From Clostridium aciditolerans (lineage in GTDB: Bacteria > Bacillota > Clostridia > Clostridiales > Clostridiaceae): DNA of 64,000 nt. Shown in pieces: positions 62,981 to 64,000 of the stretch (within the stretch, counting starts at the first letter, position 1; the number at the start of each line of letters is the position of its first letter). The stretch is from positions 102,773 through 166,772 of the forward strand of contig NZ_JAEEGB010000007.1 of the NCBI RefSeq assembly GCF_016316925.1. Direction: 5' to 3'. The notes under the pieces are model-generated. The model was not told the origin of the DNA and searched no databases. It saw nothing but the letters and a program-made list of their open reading frames with translations. A program made the position numbers and the translations under genes.

Positions 62981-63017
62981 AATACATAATGCGTTATTTA
63001 ATAACTTATTATGTATT
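62981..63017. repeat. Nested palindrome
   Basis: AATACATAAT and ATTATGTATT flank an inner GTTATTTAATAAC palindrome. The 37-nt dyad may be an operator for the flotillin operon, but no regulator is known. Confidence 0.55.
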
Positions 63018-63249
63018 ATACCTTATTATACCACGTATTACAGTTAAATCAAATCTTTAATAGGTTATATTAGGCAATCTATATAAGCAAACAATTAAAT
63101 ATTAGAATTAAGTTGCATTTTCTAACTTACGCTCGCTAATGCTAAATATCACTCTCTAAATTATATTTATCAGCATTAACAATAAAATAGGCTAGAAACC
63201 CAGGTATACCTATGCACTAAACAGTTGTTTTTTTCTTTTCTTAAAATAA

Positions 63250-63286
63250 TAAAACTGTTTTTCCCTTTTGAGAAAAAACAGTTTTG
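63250..63286 (-). terminator. Terminator after the TSUP gene
   Basis: AAAACTGTTTTT and AAAAAACAGTTTT pair around CCCTTTTGAG, with T's following on the minus strand. Confidence 0.75.
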
Positions 63287-63364
63287 TTTTGAAAATAGAA
63301 AGCTTAATCCAAAAATAAAATTCATTGCTAAATATAAGTTAAGTCTTGAATAGCATGGGGATTT

Positions 63365-64000
63365 TTAATAGTTTTGACCTATCATTCCATAAAGCATTTT
63401 AGTTGCTACAGCTAGAGACATAGTAACAAAGATTGGTTTTATAACTTTTGCGCCCTTATTTAAAGCAACCTTTGTCCCTAATTTTGCTCCTATTATCATA
63501 AACAAAGCTACTGGTATTCCTATTTTATAATCAATTTGTCCTCTTAGTGCAAACATACCTAAAGATGCAATATTACTTACAAAGTTTAAAACTTTTCCGT
63601 TTCCACCAGCACGAGTAAAATCAAAAGAAAATATGCTTATAAGTCCGAATATTAAGAATGAACCTGTACCAGGGCCGAAAAAACCATCATAGAAACCTAA
63701 GGATAATGCAAGAATCATTCCAAGAAAAATATTCTTTTTAGTAAGACCTTTAAAGTTATCTTCAGTTCCTATGTTCTTTGAAAATAGGCTATAAATGCTG
63801 ACAAGTAGTAGAAGTACCAGTACTATGGTATTGAGGTACTTTGCATTGATATTAAGAACAGTATTTACACCTAAAATAGCACCTATTAATGTAAATGGAG
63901 CTAAAAACTTTATAAGCTTAAAATCTACCTTACCAGATTGAGCAAATTTAATAGAACTTGTGAAGGAAGCACAGGAAGAAGAAAACTTGTTTGTCCCTAA
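63365..64000 (-). CDS. TSUP-family (TauE/SafE) membrane transporter, 5' end outside the window
   Basis: The frame is open from the window edge (64000, in frame) for 211 codons to its stop at 63365. The product has about six membrane segments in what is seen, with the TSUP pattern GFYDGFFGPGTGSFLIFG and ILGVNTVLNINAKYL upstream. An internal ATG at 63718 is not the true start because the conserved fold continues upstream without a stop. TSUP proteins move sulfite, sulfoacetate or other sulfur compounds. Substrate unknown; the gene continues beyond the window. Confidence 0.9.
   Translation of the reverse strand, partial: LGTNKFSSSCASFTSSIKFAQSGKVDFKLIKFLAPFTLIGAILGVNTVLNINAKYLNTIVLVLLLLVSIYSLFSKNIGTEDNFKGLTKKNIFLGMILALSLGFYDGFFGPGTGSFLIFGLISIFSFDFTRAGGNGKVLNFVSNIASLGMFALRGQIDYKIGIPVALFMIIGAKLGTKVALNKGAKVIKPIFVTMSLAVATKMLYGMIGQNY

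Larger units (their letters stand above)
62860..63364. other. Non-coding interval between NfeD-like and TSUP genes
   Basis: No gene is supported in 505 bases. It holds a nested palindrome at 62981-63017, the terminator of the TSUP gene, and a few short AT-rich stretches. A segment 63120-63200 has GC slightly above surroundings but no frame or structure I can name. Confidence 0.65.

Overview
The window is AT-rich, with strong AGGAGG-type ribosome binding sites, frequent TTG/GTG starts, T-box and TPP leaders, a c-di-GMP-II riboswitch, a GatCAB/archaeal-type AspRS operon and many radical-SAM, ferredoxin and molybdenum genes. This points to an anaerobic Firmicute, most likely a Clostridium sensu stricto relative. 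No phage, transposase, integrase or CRISPR array was found. It reads as chromosomal core and near-core sequence with several unusual RNA elements, two selenoprotein genes and a family of intergenic palindromic repeats.

Layout. 0-5.6 kb: small XRE regulator, birA, bioY with a textbook BirA operator, an M19 dipeptidase and a YhaM-like exonuclease. 5.7-6.4 kb: a HesB-like selenoprotein (in-frame UGA plus SECIS-like hairpin) and two tRNA-Glu genes. 6.5-11 kb: zinc-ribbon protein, repeats, isoaspartyl dipeptidase, a ferredoxin/HcpR-like divergent pair, and two duplicated Cys-rich microprotein genes. 11.3-17.7 kb: soluble MCP, sigma-54-type activator with a degenerate GAFTGA loop, XdhC and ModBCA (molybdenum supply). 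17.7-23.1 kb: MFS exporter and a sensor kinase / HD-GYP response regulator pair. 23.3-28.5 kb: aspS-gatCAB under a tandem T-box whose specifier region reads GAAC (overlapping Glu and Asn codons). 28.7-32.5 kb: a TPP-riboswitch-controlled thiSFGH-tenI operon whose thiH is frameshifted. 32.7-40.5 kb: EamA transporter, old-yellow-enzyme, ndk, a secreted 12-repeat protein and an asparaginase-like protein. 40.7-44.6 kb: an unknown protein with a possible non-canonical start and an ahbABCD-type haem cassette. 44.9-49.5 kb: acetyltransferase, hydrolase, glyoxalase and nitroreductase genes, the aroEKQ operon and a third Cys-rich microprotein. 49.6-53.2 kb: MerR-methyltransferase fusion plus two DegT-type aminotransferases. 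53.3-55.4 kb: cheY-cheC-GGDEF operon behind a c-di-GMP-II riboswitch. 55.6-60.6 kb: class V aminotransferase with its RBS in a hairpin, unknown protein, phosphoesterase, M48 protease and an MsrA selenoprotein. 60.7-64 kb: flotillin/NfeD pair and a truncated TSUP transporter.

How it fits together. Two UGA codons read as selenocysteine imply a Sec machinery elsewhere in the genome. ModBCA and XdhC suggest molybdenum hydroxylases. The aspS-gatCAB operon makes Asn-tRNA (and possibly Gln-tRNA) by transamidation and is sensed by its own T-box. The c-di-GMP riboswitch sits in front of a c-di-GMP-making enzyme, so it is probably a feedback loop. At least four intergenic sites share palindromic ends, and two of the repeat cores recur in inverted orientation about 52 kb apart, which suggests a mobile or replicating non-coding repeat.
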